A stretch of 64,000 nucleotides of DNA, from NCBI GenBank assembly GCA_027475525.1, contig JAMWFC010000117.1, positions 2,094,183-2,158,182 of the forward strand, written 5' to 3'. The DNA comes from Macrolepiota albuminosa (Eukaryota > Basidiomycota > Agaricomycetes > Agaricales > Agaricaceae). The notes under the pieces are model-generated. The model saw only the letters and a program-made list of their open reading frames with translations. It made no database searches and was not told the origin of the DNA. Shown here one piece after another: positions 1 to 12,900 of this stretch. The position numbers and the translations under genes were made by a program. Positions within the stretch are counted from its first letter, which is position 1. Each line of letters starts with the position of its first letter.

Positions 1-609
1 AGTCTCAAAGTTGCCCTCAAAGCGATCCGCACAGGAAAGAAAATGACCTTGTTAGAAACATTGCAAATGGAGCTACGCATCGCCACCGCATTTTGCGTTA
101 GTTATTGCATCTGTCTCACTCGTTTGATCCTGACTTTGCAAACCTAGAACGGTGCTAGTCCTGACTTCAGAACCGGCATCACGGCACGTCTTATTGAGAA
201 AAAAAGAAACGAGCGACCAGCATGGTCCCCCTCTTCACACAAGGAAGTCTCCGATGAACTGGTCTCCCGGTTTTTTGCAGAAAATTCACCCTACCTCTCT
301 GGCGTGCCTACCCTTTCAATCTCGGAAGTTTTGAAGAATCAGGAAACAAGTAACCCTAAATTCAACAAGTTTGCACTTCCTACGGAAATAGAAATTGGAG
401 CGATGGTTCGCGGTTCTCATAGTGCCGGGGCAAACACGGGCATCACTATCGACGAATTAGTCTCCGCTTTTGAAAATATCCGAAATGGAAAGATGGGTGT
501 GCGGGAGAAAGTTCTTGAGGTTGCGCGGCGCAAATGTGAAGTTCAGGACAACGGTGGTGATGGCAATTTTGTTTGGCTCAAGTGGAAGCATCAAGTGAAA
601 AGTCCGTGA
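1..609 (+). CDS. EHD3: 3-hydroxyisobutyryl-CoA hydrolase, C-terminal part (5' end outside window)
   Basis: This is the C-terminal part of a mitochondrial HIBCH-type enzyme of the crotonase superfamily, which hydrolyses 3-hydroxyisobutyryl-CoA in valine breakdown. Two exons are visible. The first runs from the window edge to 96 and reads in frame from base 1. A 51 bp intron (97-147, gttag...ctag) follows, and the second exon runs from 148 to the TGA at 609. The joined protein contains DFRTGITARLIEK and then the tail typical of fungal HIBCH, with GKMGVREKVLEVARRKCEV and FVWLKW near the end. The hydrolase active-site region lies upstream of the window. The assignment rests on resemblance of this tail to fungal HIBCH/Ehd3 proteins from memory; the family is fairly sure, the substrate is inferred. 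Confidence 0.75.
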
Positions 610-1687
610 TACGTTTGTTTGTCTCCTACTTGATAGGCATCATTTAATCCTACCTTCCTGCTGATAAAGGCTGAAAATTATTTTTGAGATTGACATCAGA
701 TGCAGAGTGATATCACTAGGCATATAGGAGGCTATTTCGGGGATCGTGGCGTTGAATCATCCCGATATCAAATGGTCTGTAGTGTCCCGAATGAGACAAT
801 GGCTAACGATGTGGGCGCGATCTGATTCTAATATGCACCATGCGCGTTTGGTTCAACAACTCGGATGGATATATTATCAGTTTTTGGACGAGTCCACTCG
901 TTCAACATTGAACCCATATCTCTACTTAAGCGCTTTAATACAGTCGTGGGCGTTCGCAGGTCCATTGTTGTACATATGTTCTGGAGATCAGAGTCGTACC
1001 AAATTTTAACAGGACGAAAGAGAACCAAAACAGATGTAACTTTGACTGTATAGTAGGGATGACGAGTGTAAGGGTCTCAAAGATTGATCGTTATAGCCCG
1101 AAATGCAAGGTCACCGTCAAACGTCAGAAATTTGTGCCTAGGCCATTGAAACTAAGTGACCATACCGGTTAAACCTCATCGCCTTGAGATATCAAAACGT
1201 GCCGTTGGAATTGGGTCTTTTTGACTCGGAAGTGAGATGATTTGTAAACACTTAACAGCTGTGTTATTAAGCTGACACGGCTCCATAGTCTGAGTGGCAT
1301 GAAGATGGGAACCTGAGACGCAACGATTCGAGGTACCGTGGAGGCTTGTCAAATTTAGTGAAAACTGTAACCTAATATTGATTGAGATTGGATACACCCG
1401 ATCGAGATCGAAAGCAACGAAAGATTCCGTCATCCGGAACAACCCTTGAAGCGTGCCGAGGATCCAAATACGTCCGTAAGGGGCGAATTTTTCAAACTTC
1501 ATTTTTCGCGGTGAACTACCGACTAGGCGAAGGATATTGCACTGTCTGTGTGTGCCCAAATTGCTGTCAAAATCAGATGAGACGGAGATGGCAGTTCCAA
1601 ATTTCAATATAAGAGAGGATGCGAAACGCGTCTTCCAGCAACTTCACCCATCCTTTCTAGACCACACCTCCCCACATTACTACCCCC
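610..1687. other. Intergenic region upstream of the dioxygenase gene
   Basis: About 1.1 kb without a recognisable gene. Short open frames on both strands (for example 746-1009 + and 1176-1607 -) resemble no family and have no fungal-style splice structure linking them. An ATATAAG element at 1607-1613 lies about 75 bp before the ATG at 1688 and may be the TATA box of the dioxygenase gene; C/T-rich sequence follows it, as is common in fungal core promoters. Confidence 0.4.
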
Positions 1688-3164
1688 ATGGACGTTATCA
1701 ACATCCTGCCCTCGCCGCCTCACTTTTTCAGGCTCTTTTTCCGCCTCGCCGCCTCACTGCTTCATTCCACTCTCAACACCTCCCGTCGCCGCCTCGTTGA
1801 ACAGCGAGTTCTCCAGACCGACTTTGACATTGCCTCAGACTGTGGCTTCTTTCCTCCACAGCAGCTGAAGAGGCTGCCGCACGCGTTCAACATCTGGGAG
1901 GACGCGTTAGCCGAGGCAAGCGACAAATTAACGTTAGGAGATGACGATAGGGACGAAGCAAACGAAAAACGTCCCTTGGGAGAAGCCTGGCGAGCCGCTG
2001 TCAGAGAAGTTTGTGGCTTTATACAGTTATGATCGACCAACGGTTGCTCACCTTCGTTTTTTTTTGCTTTAGTGGCCAATTTTAAGCACGGAGAAATTGC
2101 AACACGATCTCCGGCTCCTACAGCGCGCCCATATGGTCTTATCGTGGCTTGTACACTTCTATGTCCATTCACTTCCGCCCTCCAACGATGATGTTTTAGT
2201 TCCTAAATCGCTCGCTATCCCTCTCGTCGCAGTTTCGCGTTCCTTGGGTATTGCACCAGTCCTGACATTTGCTGATACAGTTCTGTGGAACTGTGAGCCC
2301 ATCGACTCCAGTTGTCCCCTGTCTTCCAATAACTTCCGGATCGTAAATCTTTTCTCCGGGACGGAAGACGAGAGGAACTTTTATATCGCGTCGGCCAAAG
2401 CAGAATTCCGTGGAGTGGAGATGTTGCGAATAATTGACGAGTTCCACAGTCTCCCAACGTACACAGATATAACGACGATCTCAAAATTATCGCGGGACTT
2501 GAATAGATTGGCAACCATCATCGGCGATATCAGCCAAATCATTCAGTCCGTCCGTCCAACATGTGATCCTCATGTCTTTTATTTCGATATCCGCCCATGG
2601 TTCGAAGGCAGTGGTGCTAAGGGACCAACTGCTCCGAAGTGGATTTACGAGGGAATCGAAGACTCGGACAAGCTTGATCTCAGTGGTCCATCGGCTGGGC
2701 AGAGTAGTGTTATGCACGCATTGGACCTCTTTCTCAACATTGACCATAAACTGGTGGAAAAAAGGCTGCCCGCTCCCACGGAAAGGAATAAGAGAGCCGA
2801 TCTCGGATTCATGGAGCGCATGCGCCGATACATGCCAGGTAAACACAGGGAGTACCTGAATTTCCTCTCTGCCACTCCCAAATCCGTCCGATCCTTGGCA
2901 CAAAAGATTCCTATGTTACGCGACCCATATGACAACGCCGTCCGCGCCTTGAAACTGTTGAGAGACAGCCACATGAAGATAGCGACCCTTTATATTGTGT
3001 CCATGTCCCGTTCTGGACGCAGCGGTTGCCCTGTCAGCGCGAGGATGGCAGAACTCGAGGCAAGGGGACCTGTGAGAGGGACTGGTGGTAATGAGCTCTC
3101 GCTTCTCCTGAAAGCTGGAAGGGATGCGACGAGACGTGCCGCGCTGAAAAAGATGGAGGCATGA
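1688..3164 (+). CDS. IDO: Indoleamine 2,3-dioxygenase
   Basis: Haem dioxygenase that opens the indole ring of tryptophan to N-formylkynurenine, the first step of the kynurenine/NAD pathway. Two exons: 1688-2008 and 2073-3164, with a 64 bp intron (GTTTGT...CTTTAG) in phase 0, giving about 470 residues, a normal fungal length. The N-terminus has the family element GFFPPQQLKRLP. Exon 2 opens with WPILSTEKLQ and RAHMVLSWLVHFYVHSLPP. Further family blocks are SAGQSSVMHALDLFL, RRYMPGKHREYLNFL, DSHMKIATLYIVSMSR, which holds the expected proximal haem His, and GTGGNELSLLLK near the C-terminus. The start ATG is the first in frame with the conserved block and follows a TATA-like element. The gene appears intact. 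Confidence 0.9.
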
Positions 3165-3435
3165 TCCGAGATCGGATCCCACAGCGACCACTATAATCTA
3201 TGCTTTCATTTATGTCGAACCTACTTACTTTAATTAGTCTAATACTCCGCATGTTTTATATCATAAGTAATACGTTAATTACCAGGATCCGGAGGATATT
3301 TATCAACTTGACAAGACTAGACTGGTTGCAATTGTTTTGGCTCGCCAGATGCAAATCAGGGTCACATAATCTTCCCACGCCATATCAACGTCGCGTCCTG
3401 TCACGCGCAATCGTGACATTTACTCCCTGTCTACC

Positions 3436-5656
3436 ATGGTTCAGTTAACCGCAGGTATTTGTGCGCGTCTCTATGCTGCAATGCCGGGCGACCAGGAGCT
3501 TTTCAATGCTTCGCATACAGTCCAGTTTCTTTCTATCAAAAAAGTCAGTTCGGGTAATGCTGGTGCCCTTGACAGGTACCGGATAATCGTCTCGGATGGC
3601 ATTAATTTCCTTCAAGCCATGCTTGCTACTCAGCTCAACGTAATGGTGAACAATGGAACAATTGGAAAGAATACAATTGCTGTTATTGAGAAGCTTACGT
3701 GCAACTTCGTCCAGGAAAAAAAGTACGCGACGCGATTTCGGGTCGCCTCTTATTAATCGTGGCTTCCAGGTTGTATATCATTCTCGCCCTACGCGTTATT
3801 GAGACTGCGCCTGAGAAGATTGGTGACCCTAAAGCTTTTGAAACACCCGATTCTGCACCTCCGAAAGTGGTCGCGATGTCTGCTCACAGTACTCCGGCGC
3901 CTTTAGCTGCGTCGTCCTCGTCAGGCAAACCATTTGTACAACAGCAATCGACCAATATCCCGGTTGCTTCCAAGAGTGGGCGCGGCTCTATATTTCCCAT
4001 CGAAGGGCTGAGCCCGTATCAGAACAATTGGACAATCAAGGCGCGCGTCACGCAGAAGTCCGAGATAAAGACATGGTCAAATGCAAAGGGAGAAGGGAAG
4101 CTGTTCAGTGTAACCCTGATGGATGAGACTGGGGAGATCCGCGCCACTGGTTTCAACCTTGCTGTTGACGAGCTCTACCCCAAATTGGAGGAAGGGAAGG
4201 TCTACTTCATATCTAAAGCTCGCGTCAACCTTGCAAAAAAGAAATTTTCCAATCTTTCCAATGATTACGAACTAAATTTGGAACGTAATACAGAAGTCGA
4301 GGAGGTATGGCGGTTTCGATTTGAATGCTTCGCAGATTGACGGCTAATTGTTTTGCTCCGAGTGCTTCGACACCAATCTTCCTATGATTAAATATAACTT
4401 TACTCTTCTTAAAGGTCTTGAGGAGTTACCCAAGGACTCGACCTGTGGTATGTTGTGACTTGTCCTTACAATATCTTGCGGTATAATATCATTGGATATA
4501 GATGTCATTGCGATTGTCAAGGAGGTGTCTCCTTTGAGCGAAATTACTTCTAAACAACAGAACAGAACAGTACGTCATGATATAGGCTCGTCATTCACGC
4601 AGATTCTGACAAGTCGTATCTAGCTCGTAAAACGGGAAATTACACTGGTCGATCAGTCTGGATACTCAGTGCGTTTGACACTATGGGGAAAGCAAGCAGA
4701 GCAGTTTAATGAGGAAGAGGAGTCCCCTGTAATTGCTTTTAAAAGCGTCAAGGTTGGAGACTTTGGTGGTGAGTTGTTCCTCCTTCCGCCATATCTTCGT
4801 ATGGTAAAACATGATTAAGGGCGCTCGCTCTCCATGATCAGTACGAGTACCATGGCCATCAATCCTGATCTCGAAGAGTGCTTTCAACTTCGTGGCTGGT
4901 ATGATTCGACTGGAGCTAGGCAATCGTTCCAAGTGCAGTCCAACATGGGGGGCACTGGTGCTGCCCGAGGCTTCAAGTGGGAGGAAATGCGAAGTTTATT
5001 GGATGTGAAAGAATCCCAACTGGGTCAACAGGATAAAGCCGATTACTTCTCCACGAGGGCGACTATCATGCACATCAAGTCTGATAATCTGTATTACCCG
5101 GCTTGTACGACGACAGGATGCAACAAGAAGGCCATCGATGTTGGTGAGGTTTGGCGATGTGAAAAATGCGATAAGAGTTTTGAGGCGCCAGAATATCGGT
5201 AATTCTTCCATTGTTGAGATCTTTGGGTGATCATAACTTGAGCAGATATGTCATGTCTCTTGCTGTCGCGGATTATTCTGGGCAAGCCTGGCTGCAGGGT
5301 TTCAACGACGTCGGCCTCACTGTCTTCGGTATGCCTGCTGATGAGCTCGTTCAAATCAAAGTATGCCTTGGTACAACTATCTTTATTTGCCGTTTTTGAC
5401 TTTGGTCAGGAAAATGACGACGCCAAGTTCAATGTGATCTTGAACCGCGCAAATTGCACGACATACAACTTTTCTTGTCGGGCCAGGCAAGACGAGTACA
5501 ATGTAGGCGGCGTTTCTTGGTGTCCTCTTGGCATTTTAACAGTAATTGCAGGGAACATCCCGCATTCGATACGGCATCTCTTCCATCCATGCGTTGGATT
5601 ACAAAGCAGAGGCGATGAGGCTGCGTGATCGACTGCGCTCTGAATTGGGACGTTGA
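3436..5656 (+). CDS. RFA1: Replication protein A large subunit (RPA70)
   Basis: Single-stranded DNA-binding subunit of the RPA heterotrimer, acting in replication, repair and recombination. The first exon (3436-3722) encodes the DBD-F/RPA70N domain. A 47 bp intron (3723-3769) splits a Lys codon. The next exon has a Ser/Pro/Ala linker and then DBD-A, with [22 protein letters not shown] follows after about 4,410, and DBD-C carries the zinc ribbon C-x4-C...C-x2-C (CTTTGC, CEKC) near 5,100-5,175. The last exon ends with [20 protein letters not shown] and the TGA at 5654-5656. Six or more short introns are needed; only the first boundary is precisely placed. All OB folds look complete, so this is the functional copy. 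A truncated inverted copy lies at 21,942-24,003. Confidence 0.9.
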
Positions 5657-5946
5657 TAGGATCCTTAGGTTGTTGATCACGTTGTATGCTTTCATTGCTG
5701 CCGTTATTCTGTATAATATGTACATGATATTCCGGAAATATAAAAAAGTACGTTTCTGCCATGGAAGATGTTTGTTTATTGTTTTGCGTGGCACTTGTCC
5801 GATTGTGGACGCGTCTGACGCGCTTAAACTTCTTTGTGTCCCTCGACTCCGTGATAACTATCCGTTTCATCTCTCACCCATCTTCCTTGCCTCCCGTTGC
5901 TCGTCCTATACAACGGTCCTCATCACCAGTGCCGATTTCTCGCGCG

Positions 5947-8900
5947 ATGCCTCTCGCATACCCACGTCAAGACCGTCCTCCAAGCCCTGCCTCAACTTCT
6001 TCTGCTGCAACGTCGACTCCAGCACGTCCGAAACACGTGTATTCCATGAGCCCTGTTCCGTCGAACGCGAGCTACTCATCTACTGTGACGCCTGGTGGCC
6101 AGCAACAGAAACTGAATGTTGTAACACGCGTTGCGATTGAGGGAAAGGCAAAGAAGGATAAGGACGGAGCCTCTGTACACATGTATCTCAAGGTCGTTCT
6201 CATTTTTAACTCAACGCGCACGAGAATGATGTGAACATATCTTAGCTGTCTATACCATTAGACCAAGTTCAGTCTGGAATGACCATACCACTCTTTCCCG
6301 GTGCGTAGACTTTCGTCGTCTTCTTGTGTCTATATTTAATCTAGTTATCAGAGGAGAATGTGAAAATTTTGACTTCATATGTCCACCCTCTCAATAATCA
6401 CTCAGTCCCATACAACTTTTCTTCAACCCTGTGCCCCCTTCTACATAAGGCAGCACGTGCTTTGAACCTTCCTGCACGGTCAAGGGAAACGTTTAATAGC
6501 GCGTTCTCGATCCCGTTCACTTCTCCTCCCTTGAAATCCGAGAGTAGAAGTGTCAAGCCTAACAAAACCTCTGTTGATAGCGGGAATGAAAACATTGCGA
6601 CTGTTGATAACCAGTATACAGGTCATATTCTTGTCAGTGGTTATCAAATATCCTACATCGTGCCCAAGGTATTTCCTACTCGCCCCAAGACTCTGAGTGA
6701 AATGGAGGGCGAGGATTATGCCAGGAGGAGACTGTCGATTGGGGACAGGGGTTCTGCTCAATTCATGGCCGCCATAGATATGTGGATCCCATTAGTCTCG
6801 CATCCCCCAAGGTATCCCTATCTGGTGAGTTGTTACTGTACATCTGTAAGATAGCCTTATATCCTTGCCTTTAGCTCTCAATACCAGTCCCTCGATGCCT
6901 AAACAATAACATCAAACTCCGCATATTCGCACCAGCAGTACCAAATGCCTCGTATGCCTCCCTTTCCTCGATAGAAGAGGACGGCAACTCTTGGGACCTC
7001 ACATCAGATCCCCATGTCACACGAGTTGTTGCGCGTCCCTCACGCTCTAATTCTTATTCCCACTTCGCTGATGATGAATCGAGCGACTCTTCAACGGCTG
7101 GCTTCTCAGATGGTTGCGGTATACAGGGAACTTTTCCCAGCGCAGAACGCATACGTATCAGATGGGCAAAGCCCACTAAAGGCATAGATATATCGGCGAA
7201 GATGAGTGGCGGTCGAAGGCGCGTCGGTGTGAGAGAAGTCAAGGGGGAAATGACATGCATCGTACGTGGTAAACAAAGGGTCAAGGAGAGGGATGGTGCC
7301 GATGGGGTACTCTTAGATGTGATATACAAAGGAACCTGTCGGGGTGTCTGGTTCCCTGGTGTTGCCACCCTACTTGGGTTGGATGTCGGGCTTGAAACAA
7401 AGGGCTCCGACGCCTGTTGGGTAGATGGGGCTCCAAATACATGGGACGTGAGTGGTGGCGGTGGCGGAGCATATCAAGGTTTTGACATCGGCGCATCCCC
7501 TCGACAAGCTGGCTTTCAGTCTCGGACAGCATCCCTGGAATCTAATAACTCGGATGCTTCTCAGCTTCACATATTGTCATCGCCGCAGGATACCTCATCA
7601 ACTCAATTCGCGAGGACCCATTCGTCTTCCTCGAATGTTTCGCTTATGCGAGCCCCGCTTCCAGCCCAGGCTGTTGGAGAATATTCATTTGAAAGTTCAA
7701 GTGTAGCCCTGTCCTCCACTTCGTCTTCTGCTCTGCCTTCTATGCCATCTCTTACGGCTGCTTCCTCTTCATCAAGCCTCGCGGTTCCCGAGATGACTCC
7801 TGGTCTTCCGATAACGTTGCATGTCAATATTGATGAGCTCATTGCCCCCGCCAACAATGTCTTCACCTTCACAATATCTGGGACAATCCTTGTTGTAGCT
7901 CGGCCTACTTTGTCGTCCATCTCGAATTCCTCATGTTCGGCACACTCAGGTGCTGAACATGACAGTCCTGACCCAGAACCTATCGTCCTTCCTAGGTTCA
8001 CAGTCTTAGCTGCAGACTCTGAAACTACTCACGTAATCGTCCACAATGAAATACAAGACGCACCCATCACTGTTGAAGTATACAATTCCACCGGAGACAT
8101 ATACCGGGATGCTCAGGCGAAAAAGACGGTCTTGCAGAAGGGAGGTTTTACAAAATGTAGTGATGCAGGGAGCAGAATCGCCCTACGGTCTATAGGCTCC
8201 TTAAACGGCGAGCTAAACGGACCTCGACATTCTAAACAAGTGTCTGGACCTCGTACGCCGACGGCGAAGACGAGGGCTCTTCCTCGTGTTTCGTCTAATT
8301 CCCCTTCTCCAAGGGCAATACACTCCCGGCCTGCGAGAACTGGTGCATTGTCGATTCCGTCTGTGCTGGCATCCGTTACGCCTTTTGTGCGCCCAGGCGA
8401 GCCCTTATCCAGGTCCTATGCCGTCAGGGTCTGCCTCGATGCTCCTTCAGACACAGGTTCTGAATGGCTGGAGTTCGGACTGGCGAAACAAGATTCTAAT
8501 GGTTTTATGAAAACCAACAATGGAGGGCTGCCTGAAGTAGTCATTGTCAGCACTACTGTTGAGGGAATTTCCGTAATATACGAGTCCACTGCAGGAGCCG
8601 AACCAGAAGCGAGCGGCTTGGGCTTGACTCTCGATCAATCGAGGGGGAAGGAATGGATCAATTGGGTCCGGATGCGCGTTGGAAGTGGTGGGGGTACCGC
8701 GGTCGTTGACTACATCGTCAGCGAACATATGCAGGATGGAGATAGAGATCTTCTGGGCACGAAAGAAAAGTATTCGTTCCATGTATTCCTGCCTTCCTTT
8801 TCAATACCTGTTGGTAGATTTGAGGTTAATATCGAAACCACTGGTAAGTGCTCCTGGCTCTGAAGAAAAATCCACGTTTAACACTTTGAACAGGACTTGA

Positions 8901-9609
8901 CGTCGAATCGTTGCGCTCGAACTTTGTTCATCAGCTGTCGACGAGCACGGGGAGCAGGCTCCTCAACTACTCAATGGATGAATTCTTCTTTCCTAGCCTA
9001 TCTATGACGATTCATCCGCAGAAACGTACATCATGGATTACGATAAACCTTATCAACCTGATAACTTGGGCGTTGATCATCGTCGGTTTTGGCCTTACAC
9101 ATCGGCTCAACGAGCAGCAGATAATAATACGTCACCAAACGGGGCTTCATACACCTCTTCTCGCAGACGAGTGGAGTATCCCTCTACAAACAGCCACCAC
9201 CACTACGACTACTACTACAACAACAACCATCACTTCGACAGTTTATACTAGCGTTACACGCACAAAGTGGATGGAAGAACCAACACCGACATCTTTTGAA
9301 ACATCCGAATCGTCATCATCTTATACTGGTTCTCCTGCCATGCCAAAGTCTGCCGCTTCTCCAACGAGTCTTGCTCCTCCCGAAAAGCTGACAAATACGG
9401 ACGATGGGATAGTAGACGACTCACATCGTTCCCAACCTTCGACTTTTCCTACAGAACGATATGCCCTGGGCCTTCCTATCCAACATTTCCTTAATATCAC
9501 CTGGCCGACCCATGATTTTGACGCTACAGTAGAGAGTATGATGCATACTTTAGAGAAGGTTTGGAATTTTCTTCGAAAGGCGTATCATTATCCACTAGAC
9601 CCACCATAA
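5947..9609 (+). CDS. Large conserved-looking protein with a single C-terminal membrane segment, function unknown
   Basis: I do not recognise this family. The chosen start (MPLAYPRQDRPPSP) opens a Ser/Pro-rich leader. An in-frame ATG at 5761 would add 62 unconvincing residues. Exons join at about 6195/6245, 6301/6350, 6824/6875 and 8845/8895 with ordinary GT-AG signals. The middle holds beta-rich stretches, for example CRGVWFPGVATLLGLDVG. Long Ser-rich linkers lie around 7,600-7,800 and 8,170-8,400. Near the C-terminus comes WITINLINLITWALIIVGFG, one predicted membrane helix, then a Thr run and a Ser/Thr-rich tail. Such architecture suggests a tail-anchored or type II protein. A damaged inverted copy covers 19,598-21,660. 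Confidence 0.65.
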
Positions 9610-9937
9610 CGTCCAACACTAATCTCGCCCTTTGTACTTTAGTCGTCACTTGTTGCCATGATCTACGAATGAATTGCTTCTTTTTTTTAGGGGTTTCTGA
9701 AATTGAATGCATTTATTTCAAAAATGCAAAATTACATATGTACAAAAGTAAATGATTGAGTGTCAATGGTAAGTATACAGATGCTATATAGTGGTATGTA
9801 TGGGTCAGTGAGGGTCCTATCCGAAAAAATGTACGAAAGATGGTATCCAAAGTGAGGGTAGGGGTAGTAATAGTTCGTGAACAATGAGGGAAAAAGTGAA
9901 AAGAAAGACAAAATGCGAAGCCAACTTGACTGTTCGT

Positions 9938-12900
9938 TCACTCGCCGAGCCATTCACCCCCGCTGGCAAGAGTAGCAAACAACCCCTTTCTCCTCAAAAG
10001 CTCACTAAACGTGCCCTCCTCCTTAACTTGGCCGTCCGCAATAAGCACAATACGATCGCACATCTGCATCACCTGCAGCTTATGCGTCACCATCACCGTC
10101 GTTCTCTCTCCCGTGCTATTGACTTGTCCGATCGCCTCAAGGACCGCCTTTTGGTTCTCCGGATCCAGTGCGCTCGTGCATTCGTCCAAAATGAGCACCT
10201 CAGACGGCCTCACAAGCGCCCGAGCAATTTGCAGACGCTGTGCCTGGCCACCAGAAAGCAAAGTAGCGTTCTCGCCCACAAACGTGTCGTACCCATGTGG
10301 AAGGTCCATCACAAACTCGTGGGCGTTCGCCGCCTTGGCTGCATTGCGTATGTCTACTTCCGAGATTTTGTCGAGCCCACTGCCGTACCGTATGTTCTCG
10401 GCGATGCTCGCGTCGAAGAGGTGAGGCTGTTGCGAGACGACAGACACGTGTTCTCGGAGGTGAGCAGCTTCAATGTCCCTGAGAGGTACGCCGGCGATGG
10501 TGATGCTGCCAGACGCAGGCTCGTAGAGCCGTTGAAGGAGGGCAGCAATAGTAGACTTGCCAGAACCGGAGGAACCGACAATGGCGACTGACTCGCCAGG
10601 GGCTATGGAAAGATTGATATTGCGGAGAACAGGAACATCGGGGCGAGAAGGGTAAGCAAAATGGACATTGGAGAGGTTGATAGCGACGTTGGAGTTGGAG
10701 AAGACAGGACGGAGAGTACCAGTCGAATCGGAGGGGGTAGTAGATGAATGTTCGAGGAGCCGGTGGATATCACTCGTAGCCTGCACAGACTTGGCAATTT
10801 TTTGGGCTGTAGGGAATCCGTTAGCTATGGTTAGGTTGAGTGGGGGTATAAAGGTACGCACTGAATGCCATGAGTTGTGAGCCGATAGTGACGCTAAACA
10901 CAACAAGATTGAGGACTTCGACCGCCTGGAGATACGTATAACGGCCTTTGACGATCAAGATAGCGCTGACGTAGAACAAGAGCGCCTCGGCAAGGTATAT
11001 GAGCCCACTAGCAACACCGTACGAGCAACCTTCGGCAAACGCGCCACGGATGCCAGTCGCGAGCGCCTTCTCTGTCGCCTTGTCAAAGGTAGTACGAAAA
11101 ACGGAACCGAGGGCCATAGTCCTGATAGCCTTGACATTCGAGATGGCTTCGTAGTAGCTCTTTGCCACCTCCTCTCTAGCCCTCTTGTTGCGTAGCTCAC
11201 ACCCCGCCACAAGTACGGTCTGGCCCGCCATGACGCCCGCAAACACCGGAGCCACTGCCAGCCCGACAAGTGTCAGTTCCCATCCGCGAACCATTGCCCA
11301 CAAGAGGCCGACAGAGAGCATGGTGAAGACTACAATGGCTTGGCCCGCAACGACGGCGATGAGGTTGCGAGCGTCTTCTGCGTCCTTGACGATGATCTGT
11401 ACGAGGCGCACGGGGGTGCCCTCCCCCTTCTCGAACCACGCCTTGTCTTGCTTGAGTACTTGTCCGAATGTATGTTGGCGAAGAGCAGTGATCCATGCAA
11501 GACCAGAAGTCTCCATGATAAAGTACTTGAGTCCAATGAAGAGGCCATCAAGACCTGCGACACCGAGGACAAGGCCGCCAAAAGTGTTGATGATGGATGT
11601 GTTAGTCGCACCAATAGAAACTTCGAAAAGAAGGCGGGAGAGAAGGAAGGAAAAGAGCGGGGTCATGGCGCCACTAGCTGCGCAGATGACGAGGCCCAGG
11701 ACGAAAAGAAGCTTGTGCGGCACAGTGGGCCAGGAAGTGCGGACAACGGACCAGAACGAAGGTACTGCATCTTCCTGGCGAGCTTTCTGCGGTTGCTTGA
11801 CTGGTACTTGGCCTTTCGAGGATCGAAACATCCACTTGCGCTTCTTGATCACCTCCGTCTTCTCTTCCTGTGGGCTGTCCCATCGGAGCCGTTCATGTCT
11901 GGCGGACCTCCTATTATAGCCTGCACCACCATTGAGAAGTAGCGTGTCGGGCTGCTCTTTAGAGTCGTCAACCTCCACGTCCATACTCGACCTCACGCGT
12001 CCGTGTCCATAGCCACGAGGCGTGCCTGACACATATTTCGGAAACACAGGTGTAGTTGGGGTGAACTGCAGGCTCCTCCGATCCCTGCTCAGTCGACTGG
12101 CCGCGTTCTTGACGGGATCCGGGACCTGGATGGACCCACCGACGTGAACGGTCAACGACCTCCGCTTCAAGGGTTTCTCGTCCATTGCAGCAGGCATCAA
12201 CGGACGAGACTCTCGCTTCGGGTTGACAGGGCCAGTAAGCTCAGCAACGGCGTCAAACATCCAATTACTAAGGGTCAATGGACGGAAAAGTGTTTGCGAT
12301 CGGAGGCCATCAGGGCCAGCATTTTCTTCCTCTTCCTCTTCTTCCGACTCGGATACGGGAGTGGGGGCAGCATCGATATCAATGGTCGGAATACCACCAA
12401 GACCAAGTTGGAGATCGAGCATTTTGCGGAACTCTCCGCGACCAGAGTTGACAAGGGTATCTTCAGAGTCGCTACCATCATAAGATTTTGCGGGGGCTTC
12501 GAGATCGGCGCGATATCCCTGTTCGACAACTCGCCCATCCTTCATCACGTAAACAAAGTCAGTGGATTCGATCTGGGACAGGTCGTGGGTGATAACGATC
12601 GTAGTACGGCCGCGTCTCCACTCGCGAATGGCAGCAAACACAAGAAGACGCGAGGTTGCGTCGAGTGCAGAGGTGACTTCGTCTAGAAAGCAATCAGCGC
12701 GACCCTTGGCTCGACAAAAATAAATTACCAAGAACGAGTACGCCCGGGTTCCTTAGCCGAGCACGGGCGATCGCCAGACGTTGCCGTTGTCCGCCACTCA
12801 AACACACGCCTGAATCACCTCCCTGACCACCAGAACTCAAAATTGTTTCATAGCCGTTCGGAAGGCCCAAGACAAACTCGTGAAGAAGAGCCGCCCGGCA

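Noticed and set aside
746..1607. Open frames between HIBCH and IDO as a small gene
   Set aside because: No start context, splice pattern or family resemblance on either strand.
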